Positions 63,391 through 64,000 of a stretch of 64,000 bases of DNA are shown one piece after another (the stretch's first letter is position 1; each line of letters starts with the position of its first letter). A program made the translations under genes and the position numbers. Origin of the DNA: Sarocladium kiliense (lineage: Eukaryota > Ascomycota > Sordariomycetes > Hypocreales > Sarocladiaceae); assembly GCA_030734395.1 (NCBI GenBank), contig JAUZTG010000029.1:7006001-7070000 (forward strand), given 5' to 3'. The notes beneath the pieces are model-generated. The model did no database searches and was not told the DNA's origin. It saw only the letters and a list, made by a program, of their open reading frames with translations.

Positions 63391-64000
63391 AATGGCAAAC
63401 TTTAGCACTTCGAAGTGGTGCCTCTTCTCTGGGCAGTTAGGATCACGGTATACTGTAGTCTAGGAGTGGATTAAGTAAAATTCCACGTCCTTCCAATATA
63501 TTTGCAAAGACATCACGAGGTAACCCATTTCGCCTGTAGTCCGTTTATAGAACCCTCCCTTTGAAAGCAGACGTCAGACCCGTGAGATCCCAAAAGCAAG
63601 GGGAGATGTAGGTACTGCCGGACCCAAGCAAAAGTACCAGTTTAGTCCTCTAAGCACTGTGAGGCTAAGCCCAATACATCGATAATTGAGCGGACGAAAA
63701 GGAACTTGGATCAAAGGGCCATTAAAGGATGTTGGGATGCTTCCTACAATGAGGTCGTTGTGGGGCGCCTGGTATACTAAAGCCGCTCAATGTACCCCGC
63801 CTCTCCAAAGAACAAAACACATGGACATTGGAGAGGAAGCTGTCATTGCACGTCACTGTATGCAGCCATAGTCCGTAGAAGCATTCCTGCGGTCATACTT
63901 ACTGGACTTTATGTGACACCCCAGTTTCTTGAGAGTATGCCCTCACAGGTCTGGATCTGGGACCACGATGCCCCACGCGCCAGTCTCTGACATCCCTGCC
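63391..64000. other. Intergenic to window end
   Basis: No gene recognised. A plus-strand frame near 63700-63780 ends GCWDASYNEVVVGRLVY before a stop. The corresponding bases resemble 8170-8265 at the other end of the window, suggesting a shared decayed element. Confidence 0.45.

Noticed and set aside
1..64000. CRISPR arrays, rRNA genes, complete transposons, polyketide or peptide synthase genes
   Set aside because: None seen: tandem repeats here have no spacers, no rRNA-like sequence was noticed, and the P450 and reductase have no synthase neighbour.

Overview
The window is nuclear DNA of a filamentous ascomycete (Pezizomycotina, most likely a Sordariomycete). Introns of about 43-90 nt with GTRNGT donors and CTRAC branch sites are common. 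Zn2Cys6, TALE, chromodomain and WSC families, a FREQUENCY clock-protein relative, an Hsp30/ORP-type opsin relative and a ferric reductase are all fungal. A FRQ relative argues against Aspergillus/Penicillium-type fungi. The species cannot be named from the sequence alone.

1-20 kb is accessory, subtelomere-like sequence. It holds a partial Mac-domain acetyltransferase gene running off the left edge, a diverged 0.5-0.7 kb duplication (682-1143 and 9390-10108), a DUF6919-like gene, a TPR fragment, a broken RecQ/telomere-linked-helicase-like gene, a gene joining a J domain, C2H2-like fingers and a C-terminal Zn2Cys6 cluster next to a 0.55-kb minisatellite, a Tc1/mariner relic, a chromodomain gene, a Myb/SANT gene with one internal stop, and a broken 3'-5' exonuclease gene.

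20-39 kb is rich in relatives of regulatory genes: an SREBP-like bHLH membrane protein (frameshifted), an opsin-related protein (intact), a TALE homeodomain protein (intact), a WSC protein (frameshifted tail), two paralogous Zn2Cys6 factors (one with three clustered stops), a FRQ relative lacking both ends, and a UBX/UAS-type protein with a frameshift and a Trp-to-stop change. The nonsense codons noted all fit C-to-T changes in CpA context, the signature of repeat-induced point mutation (RIP). Single-base indels also recur, so assembly error must be excluded.

39.8-57 kb looks functional: an intact five-exon cytochrome P450, a cysteine-rich GPI-type wall protein, a tetraspan membrane protein, a fatty acyl-CoA-reductase-like protein, a four-exon ferric reductase and a secreted germin/spherulin-like cupin. 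Between them, and on to about 63 kb, lie short genes for coiled-coil, MADS-like and small zinc-binding proteins, most on the minus strand. Two have a MADS-like core and two coiled-coil genes look related. This cluster, and the J/C2H2/Zn2Cys6 protein, are the least familiar content of the window. No complete transposon, CRISPR array or rRNA gene was seen. One tRNA-like, possibly SINE-derived, sequence lies at 31247-31327.
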